The notes beneath the pieces are model-generated. The model was not told the origin of the DNA. It did not search any database and worked only from the letters and a program-made list of their open reading frames with translations. Shown here one piece after another: positions 11,986 through 23,132 of a DNA stretch of 64,000 nucleotides. The first letter of the stretch is position 1; each line of letters begins with the position of its first letter. Both the position numbers and the translations under genes were made by a program. The stretch covers positions 3,186,492-3,250,491 of the forward strand of contig LS997562.1 in assembly GCA_000469685.2 (NCBI GenBank). Direction: 5' to 3'. The DNA is from Haemonchus contortus (taxonomy: Eukaryota; Nematoda; Chromadorea; Rhabditida; Trichostrongylidae).

Positions 11986-14567
11986 GTCAGACTCAATAAC
12001 TGAGTGAAAGTGTCGTAGAGATGAACAAAATAGCCAAAAGGAGCACTTGAAAAGGATTCCCAGCTAATAATGTCGAAAACAAAATAATCAAAATATTAGT
12101 TGTAAACTGCAATCCTTCTATGTTTCCTGTACATGGCTTGGGCATAAAATTGACAAAAACATATGACACCTGACTATGGCCAATCACAGAACACAGTGGA
12201 ACCGATTTAAACTACAAAAAAGAGCAGAGGAAAGGAGCAAGGAGACGCTACGGGAACTAGTTGACTGGGAGTGTTTTCAGAGCCCAGAACAATCATTGGA
12301 AATTGTCGGCAGAATGAAATTCGCCAGGTCACGACCTTGAGGAATACGAAAAACACCTGCCACAACTGTAAGTTTGTTTTATGTCCTTCAAAATTTCTTA
12401 TATAATGGGGCCAAAGGAACCAAACCGATCAAACATTGTGAGATAAGCCATGCATTCCTACTTCGTCCATGGGAGTGACAGTCCTGCACGCTATTACAGA
12501 TCACGTCCTATTCATGGAAAGCAGATTCAAACACTACGGGTTGAAGAATTTACGCATTATCGCTTTCCTCCCTTCGAAATCCTGCTCACTACAAACATAA
12601 ATCTGAGAAAGGGGTCCTTGGATACAGCAGAGTATAAAATCTATCGATGGAGTCGATTTCCATGAGAACCGCTGAACTAGTTTTTTAAAGCCTTCCGTTC
12701 AGTATTATGTCGCAGTGACTGGCATTTTACCGCCCCAAAAAGGTCATCAACCTTAAGGAAAACAGTAAGAACGCTGGTTAACTGGTGCGACTGCCCATAA
12801 AATATTTCTAGATCCCAGAATTGATGACTAGTTTTTGCTCATTTCCTTTACAGTCATATTCAGCTCATGCGAACATTAATCATGACAGAACGGTCATGAG
12901 GTCATACTTTGCGCTACTTTATCATCATAGAAAAATTCGTTTAAAGACCCGATTCGGTCTGATAGCATCTGTCATTTCACAAAGAGGTTTTGGATCCAGA
13001 GGAATATTACGCAACGATAAATGGAGCTGCTTCCGCAGGTATGATCCCAGATAAAAAAGAAACTCGAAATGAAGTTAGCAGTCCAGCCGAGCCTACCACC
13101 TCTCAGAGATTGTGTGATTTGCAGGGATTTTGTTCGAACGGCTGAAACAGAGACGGAAGAGGAAACTGGGAAACTTATTAGTGGTACCCCTTGGGGGAAA
13201 CTTCTTGGTGGTACCCCTTCAATTCAACAAAACCCCTTAACACTATTTTTCATGGCAAGGTGAAGTAGACTGCTCTGCCAAAACTGGGTTTGAGCACGAC
13301 CCCGCGGACCCTTTTACCCCTTATCTCTTTCTTGTGGGAAAGAGGGCAAGCGTGGGAGTGAATGAGAAGAATCCTCGCAGATAAATACGTAATCATTCTT
13401 GAGGGTTCCTCGATTTACGCTTGTCGTGGCTACCAATCGGGTATTCCCTCAAAAAAACTCATAAACCAAAAGTAATTTCAGTGGAAGACCGTGGACATGG
13501 TGCACTCCGAAAAAATAATCGATTAAAGCTCAAAAATGGGCCTTTCACGTTCAGTTCTGGGAATAAAGTTTTTTAACCTTGACCAGCGACCAAGCAAAAA
13601 GTGGGGGCAAAGCTAGCCATTGCCCGATTCTGTGAAGAATACGCTGTGTATTCGATTTTTCGCAAAATTAGGATCAACATTAGAAGAGCAAGACCTTTTT
13701 CCGACGAAATACAATTCAAAAACTTAACTTAAGATTGGCGAAAAATCTAAGAAAGAGTCAAAAATCAAGCTAAGAGCTGGTGAACTGAGAAAAAACTCGA
13801 TCTACGACATGAATTTTTACGAAGAAGTCATAACTGTTCCAAAACCAGCACAAAGAGACAGTAAAAGGTTGTAAATGAGCTCGGACCTGAGCCTTCGAAA
13901 TGACTGTAGCCGGCCCACAACTTGCCCAATATATATATGAACGAATCGCTGACAAAATGCGCTATTACTGTGCGCAAAAGTCGAACAAAAAGTAGTTCAG
14001 CCAGCCTGATTCTTTGCCCGCAAAGGACCCACAGGCTGGTTATTTATAGCTAAAAATGTCTTCAGATCGTTTTCAGCCGGGCCGACGAATTCGTAAGATC
14101 CGCTAATGGAGATGAAGATTTACAGGACCTATTCATTGCTATACAAGGATATACTGTATCCAATATATAAACCGATCCTTGTAGAAGCTCTTTTAAAAGC
14201 GCCGTTCCAAAACGAACTGCACCGCATTAATTTGGACTCGAACTCCGTCTCGAATTTTCAGTTTACCGCCTTTAGCCCCGAGACCACCGAAATCTCAAGC
14301 ACCTTTTTTAAGCACCTTTCAGTATTGAAAATAATTCCACGGGTTCAAGTAGTATGTCCATGATTTGATTTATCGAATTACTTATAGATTTATCAATTTA
14401 TTTGTTTATCTATCTATATCTATTTATCTATTTATAGTGAGCTCAAAAGCACATTATGCACAATGAAATAATCGATATTTCACAGAAAATAAATACAAAT
14501 TATAAAGAAATGTAAAAACAAAAGAATTATGCCTTTAAAAGCGTCTAGCATTAGGAAATATGGATGT

Positions 14568-14580
14568 CCCCCCCCCCCCC
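14568..14580. repeat. Homopolymer run, 13 C
   Basis: Thirteen consecutive C. It is followed at 14,680-14,790 by a degenerate TTTG/TTTA tetranucleotide tract. Confidence 0.9.
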
Positions 14581-17099
14581 GAAATAACCAATTGAAAACC
14601 CCAAAAGACCCCTGCTGTGAAATTTCTACCATGAACTCCAGTATGCCTAGTTCGCCGCTGCTTTCTCACGTTTTTTTCACATTCATTTATTTGTTCATTT
14701 ATTTGTTTTGCCTACCGACTGCTTTACTTGTTTATTGTTCATCGTTTTGATTATTTATCTATTTATGAACTTGTTTGTTTATTTTTTGATTTAAACATGT
14801 TTCACGTTCCAGGACTAGTGACCCTTCCCACTTTTCACTACTTTCCACGAACCACAAATGTTTATGAATTTAGAGTTGTTGTTTACGTAATAATACATCG
14901 GTCATGGGGGCTCACATAAACTTATTTTTGGCTTTCTTCCAAAATTAAAAAAACTTGGTCAGTTATTTACTTCCTTTCTATTCATAATTCTTGCCTGCCA
15001 TAAGAGCACTTTTCAATTCTTCTAGTACCTTTGGTTTTTTTTTTGCATCATACCCATTTTTGACTGCAATAGGACTAACAAGCAAACAAATAAAGACTTG
15101 ATACTGATACGGTTTCTAAGAACAAAAATGAGACATTGAGACAAAATGAGACATTGACACAGGACAGTGCTAAACTTTACGGTAAAAAATGTGCCCGAAA
15201 TTTGCTTTCAAGTAATTCTGACAGTTTCATACTGTCATCCCTTTTCGGTTTCTTCAAAAAAAAAAACAAATGCTTCTTCAAAAATAGCAGTATAGCGTTC
15301 TGCAAGCACAATGACAAAAAAATTAATCTACGATACATTCCTGCATAAATTCTACAATTACTCACTAGAATTCGTAGAGTTTGAACGATCTGAATTTGAA
15401 AGATCAGAAAGGCAACACCTCTAGAATATCTATGAACTTATCCAAAATCTTGGCAGACTTGGGTGGAGGAGAGGGGGTGGCTAAGGGCGGAGAGGCTCCC
15501 TTCGGAAGTTCAAGAGAAAAGACTTAATTTTTATCCTATGCGAAGTTACGAAGATTTTGGATCCCGGTTTTCCTTCATGAACCCAAACTTCAAAAAACCC
15601 TTCAATCAACCGGAATCTCGTTTTTTAGGGCATCGAAAATATTGTAATCTACAGGGCAAACTACATATTACTTTACGATAAAGAACAAATCCAATCATAT
15701 GTACTTCGAAGCGTTTCACGGTTTGTAAGACAATTTCTTTGATCATCGTTTTGCACCGCTAGAAAAAAACAGACAGCCGTCATGCACCCTCCCCCTACAA
15801 CGTAGAACCAACCCACTTTTTCTGCAGGGAGGCAGGAAGGGATGGTTCCTACAAGTGACCTTCAAAAAAGGGTATCGCTCAAAAAACTCGCCCTTTCTTT
15901 TTTTGTTTTTTGTCTGGGCCAGGCTTTGCAACCAAGAAAACATGTTCCAATTATCTGTAACCTTTTTGAAGCTCCCTCCTTGAAACTCCCGATGGTAAAA
16001 TGAAAAGGTAAAGACTAAGCCCTTCCGTGAGATGACCTACAGTTTGAACATCGATCCGTTCTCAGATACATACTAGCCACAACTACTAAAGCTCAATTGC
16101 ATTCGTGAATTTTATGAATTCATGCATAATAAATAATTATGTATTTTTATTTTGTTTCATTATTGTATTTATAAAAAAAGAAATTGTAAAGAAATAATAA
16201 AAAGTCTGCTCGTACAGCCCATCACCTACCCGGTCGTCGTCTCCCGCGACACCGTCGAGCTTTCATTTGGGTTTTCAAAATTTTCCTGAGGCTCTTTCAA
16301 AAAAAAAAGTGCTCAGCGTGGGAATCATCGGGGAAATAAGGAATTGCTGGCTGGCCAATATTCAAATTCCTTTTCTAGGCATTTCATTTGAACTCTTTCC
16401 CATCGAAATTTTGATTGGTATCTGTTCAAGGCTGTGACAGAGAGATGTCTATCGGCCGTACAGATAATTCCGATTGGCATTCGGAAGTTGTTTGTCGGTA
16501 TTTGTCGGCAAAAACTCGTCCAGGGATACTTGAACACAGAAACATTGAATACATTACACAATAGATCATCTGGAAGTAGTACTTCCGACCTGTGAATTAG
16601 TTTTCGTCCGATAGAAAAATCTCACAACTCTGGGTTTCCCATGGATAACCAAATGGGAGGAAAGTGAGTGAAAGCCAGAAATAAGGCCAGAAAACAAGAT
16701 GTTCCAAGGCTCCACAATAATCAAGAGGAAAGGCGTAGGAGGATTGGCAAAAAAGCATGAACAAGCATGGATTTGAATTTAAAATTTTGACCTGAATCAT
16801 CCGGGACCCTCCCACGCCCCGTTTTGCATCCACAGCACGCAAATGTAAAGCAAAAAACGCTAGCGCCTACAAATTACAACGATACGATAGAACTTCCTCA
16901 CGAGAGAGTCTAAGGTGAGCCCCGCTCTGGCACTGTCATTACTTACACACCCATTGAGGTAGGAATCCCAAGACTAGGAATCACAAAGAATTGAAGCTGT
17001 TCCATCTTTCAGAAATAGCTACTGCGCCATCCCGATAAGACACAAATGAATTCAGAATGTGATATCAATTGAAGGAGAACAGATAAAATTTCTGGCACT

Positions 17100-17172
17100 A
17101 ATGAATCCGTATCAGGAGTACGCCCCGCATTCAACCTCCATTCAGAATGGTGGTAGGTTCGGCTCCGATTCC
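17100..17172 (-). repeat. SINE fragment, 3' part, reversed
   Basis: The minus strand shows ATTCTGAATGGAGGTTGAATGC followed by GGGGCGTAC, close to the copy at 11.9 kb. Only the 3' part is present. Confidence 0.6.
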
Positions 17173-18291
17173 GATCCGTCATGATCAGCAGGTTAGGCAT
17201 GCCAGAATCCTTTTGTTGGGTAAATTTCGAAGGAGTAATCAATGAGTAAGGAATTATGAGGTAAACAATAAATAAATTATATAAATATAGATGAGACCTA
17301 GTGTTCAGCTCCTCAAATACCAATTTTGCTTTTCTTACATAATTCTTTATGGATGGGTCCTGCAGCTTTCAATAACAGAAGGGAAATTATCTAGTCGCCT
17401 TTTATTTTTTTTTCAAGGCTTAAAAAAAGACCGATGACAATTATATGAAAAAATCCACTTCGAAAAAAATTCGCTTACCATTTCAATTATTACTGAAATG
17501 TGTAGGAGGAAGGGCAGAGTACGTAGAGAGTCGAACATTGAATTTGCTCAAAAAAAAAGCCACGAATGCATAATGGAGAAGAGAGATGCTCAAGTGCCCT
17601 TGGGAGGGACGAATCCAGTAGAAGATCAGGAGAGCAAACTCCCATCACTGCATTACGGCTACCACAACCCGGGCATGAAGACCCCAAAGTGGTCGTAAGA
17701 CTAGGAGATACTGTAGAAACCGATCCTAATGTACCAGATCAACTGGAAATGGTCATGTCGTACCGTCAGATCTATGGATGATTCCATAGAGGTCACCGGT
17801 CGAGTACAGAAAGCCAAAAAGACTGAACACTTTGCGAAAAAAAGAAAACCTATTGGCACTTCATCGAGAATCGTTGATAAGGGCATAGAATGCAGAATCC
17901 AGACGTTACATTACAACATGTACTGGTCTTATCGTCACTGCTATGGGGTTTGGCCGCTACAGGTGGTTTTCCACATCCAACGCCGTCCGTACGTCTTTGT
18001 TCAACTGGTGCTTTGTATAAGCTGCGTCTCCGTGTTTCACCGGATGTTTCGCACCCACTCGAAACAAGCCAGTTTACGGCAACGACATGACATTGCGATC
18101 AGCTGATGTCACTGTAGGGAGAAGGAGGGAGTTTAAAGTTTCCTTGAGACTACCACGTGACGAAAAATGGGTGGTGGAACGATAAAATCAGAAAGATCTC
18201 TGAAAAGGAATCACGAGGAGGTCTGAGAAGTGGTGCAGCAATCACGAGGAAGACCAGGACGTTAGGAAGATCAGGGAGCATATAGGTAAAC

Positions 18292-19028
18292 ATGAGCGCA
18301 GCAGACACTACAGCTGGAACATCTCAACGAAACCAAACACTTTCCGAATGCGACACAGGAAACCCTGAAAGGAACGTAGAGAGTACTGAACGATGGATAT
18401 CACGCACACACAGCAGACATTCTACCATAACAACAGATGGGGCATGGAGCGGTTTCAAACTTGTACGGGGCTAAGGTGGAGAACTGAGTAAATCGGAATG
18501 ATGGATACAGTTATGGAAGTCTGATTTGATAGCTGAACCATCCAATTAGATTCAATTTTCGAATTTTCCATGGGGCAGCGGCAGCAAGGAAGTCTCTCCC
18601 TCCCGCCCACTTCATCAGGACGAAGATTCCTGTACGTTACAGTTTACCCTCGACAAAGCTTTCGTGGCAATTCTCGACTTATATTCGGGTAAAACGGTAG
18701 CAACGATGGCCTCCATAACTATCAATGATATTCTATTTTTCAGTCCAAAACTCTATGGCAAGTTGAAACCGCTACCAAATAAGCCCGCAGAGGCATGAGT
18801 AATAGCGCATCCTTGCTGGTAGACCAGTTTCTCGCCAAATGCGACTCTGACGAAACTGAGAACAATGACAAAGGAACCGGCAACAATCTTGGTGTCAAAG
18901 ATGTTTCTTCTGACAAAGGATAGAGTAGTAGATCACAGTGGCCACCTCGAAAACAAATAAATCCTCCTAAACATCTTCAGGTGATTACTGCGAATCCACT
19001 GACAGGTAGGTTCGAAGTAGTCGTCTGA
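18292..19028 (+). pseudogene. Patches of coding-like sequence in changing frames
   Basis: Three plus-strand patches read protein-like. The first is 18,292-18,474 (60 codons from an ATG). The second is about 18,565-18,798, open with no early ATG and containing LDKAFVAILDLYSGK. The third is 18,795-19,028, starting MSNSASLLVDQF and interrupted by a TAG at 18,921. Frames change between patches and no clean splice pairs join them. This fits a decayed gene or transposon open frame. No family is recognised, and part of it may be chance. Confidence 0.25.
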
Positions 19029-19029
19029 A

Positions 19030-20460
19030 AATGAACAATGTTGAGGAGGGACTTCGAATTCAACCCATTTATACAAAACTTATACCTCCCAGATCGATTC
19101 AGTGATACCCGGATCGAGTTTCGATCATGATTTCCGTTGTCCGAGAAAACAAAAGTAGTTTGTCCCTAGTTTCATTATCTGAGCAATACATCCTCCTTTT
19201 GGTCATAGGATTCTGAATGAATGTTGAATGCATGGCGCATTCACAGGACTACTTTCCCACCTTTCAAACAGGATTGGTCAACGCCAACAAGTTAATCCTT
19301 TTCATCGAAAGCAAGGATGCATAAAATTCACTATAAAACATCAACAGAGAACTGGTTAGCTCTGCGTCCGCTCTATTCCTGGTTCGATTCCTTCACAATC
19401 TCTCCGCTCTAACGGTCCCGGACCGGAAAACACTGCAGGTGGCGCTCGGCCAACTTTACATCTCCTCGAAAATGCCTTTACTATAAATGACGAGACAAGC
19501 CGTATAAGAACAAGCGATACCGATGAGTATTACCTCCTATGGAATTATAGCCAATTTGAAAAAAATATGGAAGAAGAATGGGTGGGAACTATCCCATTTT
19601 CTTCTCCAGTTAAATATGAATCGATCCTTAATGCGATGGCTTTCTGAGCTAAAATCCTGTGTTCATTAGTTTTCGATTATCTGCGACGGTCCTAAAGGAA
19701 GTGACAGCTTAGACGAAAATTCTTTGCCCTTTACGTTGGAACGGATGATGTTTGCAGAAAAGGCTCAATTGGCTAAAAACACGTTCTCAACAGCCAAATA
19801 AAGGCCAGACCAGTCTAGGTTCACGGCAAAATTCGATTTAACAACGGGATTAATTTGTACTGGTGAAAATGGTGAATCAGAACAATCCCAGAACGGATGC
19901 TCCTCTTCATGACAGTGATATCCTCAGTCAGAAGCTCTTAAATTCTGAAACTCGTCTTCAACAAATAAACAAATTCCAAAATTAAATGTGAAAAGCAGCA
20001 GGAGAGGACAGAACAGCAGGACAGCAAGTCGAGCAGGACATCATTGGCCATGACAAACTACTGTTTAACGGCAGCGAATACGATGACTTGAGTCTAGATG
20101 AACAGATTAACGCCGATATGGGATGTCTTTAATGGATTGAGAGGATTATATTGAGAGGTTTGTGTGACTGAAAGCTTTCCAGCCAAAAGCTCTTCAGAAG
20201 TACTGTAATTGAGCCCGAAGGCTCATGGTACTATCTAGATTGCGACTTTGAGCCACCATTTCGTTTGACCCGCTTATAAGTGGATTTAGTAAAAGCTGCT
20301 ACCAAATGAAGGTGGATTCGTGAGTTATTTGCTAGCTTTGGGACCTAATTACAGGCCCACTCCACCAGATCCAGGGAACAACTTGCAAAGACATATATAA
20401 CCAATGGAATTTATTCCCCATGCTTCTTCAACAAGGAAAATCCTTAATATGATGTGGCAA
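19030..20460. other. No gene seen
   Basis: A SINE 3' scrap lies at about 19,209-19,250. A tRNA-like scrap with CTGGTTCGATTCC lies at about 19,376. Nothing else here is supportable. Confidence 0.4.
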
Positions 20461-20469
20461 ACAGGGAGG

Positions 20470-20473
20470 AAAA
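20470..20473 (-). terminator. RNA polymerase III T4 terminator
   Basis: A run of four T on the minus strand begins 4 nt after the 3' end of the tRNA-Gly at 20,477. Confidence 0.7.
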
Positions 20474-20476
20474 CGT

Positions 20477-20547
20477 TGCATCGGCCGGGAATCGAACCCG
20501 GGCCGCCCGCGTGGCAGGCGAGCATTCTACCACTGAACCACCGATGC
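20477..20547 (-). tRNA. tRNA-Gly (GCC), copy 1
   Basis: This is a 71-nt cloverleaf including discriminator A. The acceptor stem GCATCGG pairs with CCGATGC. The D-arm has TTCAGTGGTAGAA, the anticodon loop CTGCCAC gives GCC, and the T-arm has GGTTCGATTCC. There is no intron. A- and B-boxes are intact, so it should be transcribed by RNA polymerase III and decode GGC/GGU. The mature sequence matches the copy 94 bp away. Confidence 0.97.
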
Positions 20548-20633
20548 TTGTGACACAGATCATATTCATCCAATTCTATGCGCCATACATGGTCGCAGCG
20601 AGGAAAACTGGAAACCTGTGACTACGGGAGAGG

Positions 20634-20638
20634 AAAAA
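20634..20638 (-). terminator. RNA polymerase III T5 terminator
   Basis: A run of five T on the minus strand lies just past the 3' end of the second tRNA-Gly. It sits in a trailer (ACGTTTTTCCTC) almost the same as that of copy 1. Confidence 0.7.
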
Positions 20639-20641
20639 CGT

Positions 20642-20712
20642 TGCATCGGCCGGGAATCGAACCCGGGCCGCCCGCGTGGCAGGCGAGCATTCTACCACTG
20701 AACCACCGATGC
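20642..20712 (-). tRNA. tRNA-Gly (GCC), copy 2
   Basis: The gene body is the same 71 nt as at 20,477-20,547, in the same orientation. The 3' trailers are also near-identical for about 12 nt, while the 5' flanks differ. That pattern points to a local tandem duplication. Cloverleaf and internal promoter boxes are intact in both copies, so both are probably functional. Confidence 0.97.
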
Positions 20713-20719
20713 TCGAGAT

Positions 20720-21745
20720 GGAACGCAATGGATTCGCTTACGTAGATCGGGCTGCAACCGCTAAACATAGCAGATGGATAGGGCAGCTGATTAATTCGAT
20801 CGGTAATCTGTTCCTGTCTCATATAAACGTCGCACGCCAAATTTGATATTGGGATAATCATAGAGACAAAACCCCCACGATTAAAAACTATCCTGACGAG
20901 TTCGTCAAATTCCAAAGCTAGCTGTCTTCATCGGCATGTCCTTAGCTTTCAAATGTTTCTCAACAAGGAGAGAAAATCTAGTGCATGGCCTATCCAGAAC
21001 ACTAATAATACTTCATTTCCTTGAATTACGAATAAGTATCCTGTCATATAAGCACTGAAACACTTGAGAGTGTAATTTATCAAATGGAAAGATAATCAGC
21101 TGCTAAAATCCCCAAGTCAGCTTTCTTATCTTCACAAATAATCTTATATAAGCTAAATGCCCATTCGGGAAATGAACTAGCCCTCAAACTGAAAGGAATA
21201 TTGGGGCAAATATATATAGGCAAAAGGATGCAGTCGAGAGTATGGAGATAAAGGGAGTGCAACTAATTACGGATCTCATTCATCTATCACCACCTAGAAT
21301 GATGATGGACGACAGAACGACACAGAAATTCACAGTAGAACACAGCAGACCACGGAAGAATCAATTCAGGCGATGGTACATACCCCATTATTACTCGGGG
21401 TAAATGTTACTCGAGATAAAAGGTACTCGAAGGTACAATAAAACCGACCTAAGTAAAACACAAACATACGGTACGTTACGGTCTGCTATCGCTTCCCTTA
21501 AGCTTCAAAAGAAAGATAACCTTTAGAAAAACGCCTCAGTAGTAAAAAACGGTCCAATTATGAATAATCGATACAAATAAACAACAATCCAACAACTATT
21601 CGGAAGAGGAGGATTGAGTAAAATTGATTGAAAATGTCTTATACAAAACGGTGGAATGAATATTATTAAGAATTCAAATTTTCATATCGAAATCGTTCAT
21701 TAAAATGTTGTGTATACACTGTGGCAGAAGTAGAGGGCGGATAGA
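20720..21745. other. No gene seen
   Basis: This is AT-rich intergenic sequence with short direct repeats of GTACTCGA/ACTCGAGATA type near 21.4 kb. I see no exon or RNA. Confidence 0.4.
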
Positions 21746-21751
21746 GGGGTT

Positions 21752-22380
21752 ATGGAGCCTCTACGATTCGGAAACCTCTGTGATTACTTAACTGATCCAG
21801 TGGGGGATAAAATGTCTTCCTATTCTTGGCATATTACTCAAGGAGACATTTCAAGGAAAAACATCGAGGAGGAAAAGGTGGGGCAGTTCCAACAAATTCC
21901 AAAGGAAGGGATCTTTATAGAGCGTTCGTACAAAAAGTGAGTCCGATCAGAGCAGTTTACTTTAAACTCCTCTCGTCGCCCCTATCCAAACCACAACAAT
22001 GAACAGCTGATATGTCGTCCATTCGCTTCACGACACTACAGATATGAAAAACGCCTTTGGGAAGGTTCCGGTATTGATAAGGATGCCATTCATTTTTCTC
22101 AGAGAGCAGAACGGGTGCAGAACGACCCGATCTTATTGAGCGATCTACAGCGGAGAAAAGAGAAGCGGAAAAGAAAACTTCACGAAAGGCTATTCACATT
22201 AGCCTTACAAGGTGCAGCTAATCAAGGTATGGGAGGTGACTAAATCTAGAGAAGAAGTGCAGAAAGGGGAAAAATCTCTAGGAAGAAGACCGTATCAAGG
22301 CCACTTCGATGACATTTATTCAAAGTTTAAAGAAGGATTTGTGAAGGCAAAGCGCAAAAACCAGCTGGGCATCCTTTCAG
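21752..22380 (+). pseudogene. Coding-like frame with one in-frame TGA and a later frame change
   Basis: From the ATG at 21,752 a single frame runs to the TAA at 22,241-22,243 (164 codons). It is interrupted only by a TGA at 21,938-21,940. Both sides read like protein: MEPLRFGNLCDYL before the stop, YEKRLWEGSGIDKDAIHFSQ and RRKEKRKRKLHERLF after it. Past about 22,210 protein-like sequence continues in another frame (contains RRPYQGHFDDIYSKFKEGF). The TGA overlaps a perfect donor (AAAAA/gtgagt), so an alternative is a short intron here, but the obvious TTTCTCAG acceptor then gives a stop. A decayed gene or transposon open frame is the simplest reading. I do not recognise the family. Confidence 0.4.
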
Positions 22381-22389
22381 TTTTTGGAA

Positions 22390-23130
22390 TCTTCCTGACT
22401 TTTCACAATTTTTTTGCCATCTCGAAAGAATCCAATAGCTGAGAAAATTTGAGAAAATCGCCACTCTCCAGGTTAGAAGGTATATCTCGGCAAAGCGTTA
22501 GAGTCGAAAAAAATTAGCTTTTGTTTTTTTTAAATAAAGGAATCCATAACGGCAGTCTCACAAGCTCTCCACCTCAGTGAGTAGCGTGGAAAAATCCCTA
22601 TCACTCATGTACAAGAAATGGCAGGAAATTGAGAAAACAGAGTCAAACATAGTAAAAAGGAATTCATCTCACTAATGTGACTCACTTTTCAGATCCACCT
22701 TCTCTTTCCCCTTGCACCTCCCCCAATCCCACCCCCACTCCTCTCCCACAAAAAAAAATTGTTATTCCCTACCGCAATCAATACCCTTGTTGACCACATG
22801 GTCTAGGGAATCTCACTTTTTCCAATTATTGGACTTGACAATGCCTACGTTTCTGATGCGTCGTTTGCTATCGGATTAGTCAGAAACAAATAAATAAACA
22901 AAAACAGTGACAGGCCCGTCTCGAGAACCGGGCGAAAGGCTTCACTAATCTTCTAATTAGTCCTCAGCAGTCTTCCGCAACAGTGGGCCTCCAACCCATG
23001 ATAGAAAAACTAAATCAACGATATGGGGAACTCCCTGGACGATGTTCTAAGGGACCACGGACTGCTCAAAATATCGAGGACCAGGATTTTTCAGTATTTT
23101 GGGGTAGTTTTCAAAATATTGCCATCACTC
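22390..23130. other. No gene seen
   Basis: Intergenic sequence with a pyrimidine-rich patch at about 22,690-22,750. No exon or repeat family could be recognised. Confidence 0.35.
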
Positions 23131-23132
23131 TC

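Larger units (their letters stand above)
11990..18290. other. Mostly non-coding; weak exon-like frames near 12.9-13.1 kb and 17.6 kb
   Basis: On the plus strand, 12,852-13,037 is open between a TTTACAG acceptor and a gtatga donor. A different frame, open from 12,966 to the TGA at 13,143-13,145, reads protein-like (contains DPEEYYATINGAAS). The two overlap in different frames, so at most one can be real. A 71-codon frame at 17,566-17,781 also looks protein-like but lacks splice context. A twice-repeated GTGGTACCCCTT lies near 13.2 kb. I assign no product. Confidence 0.3.

Noticed and set aside
21938..21940. In-frame TGA considered as selenocysteine
   Set aside because: No stem-loop of the expected type was recognised downstream, the frame breaks again at about 22,210, and nematodes have very few selenoproteins.
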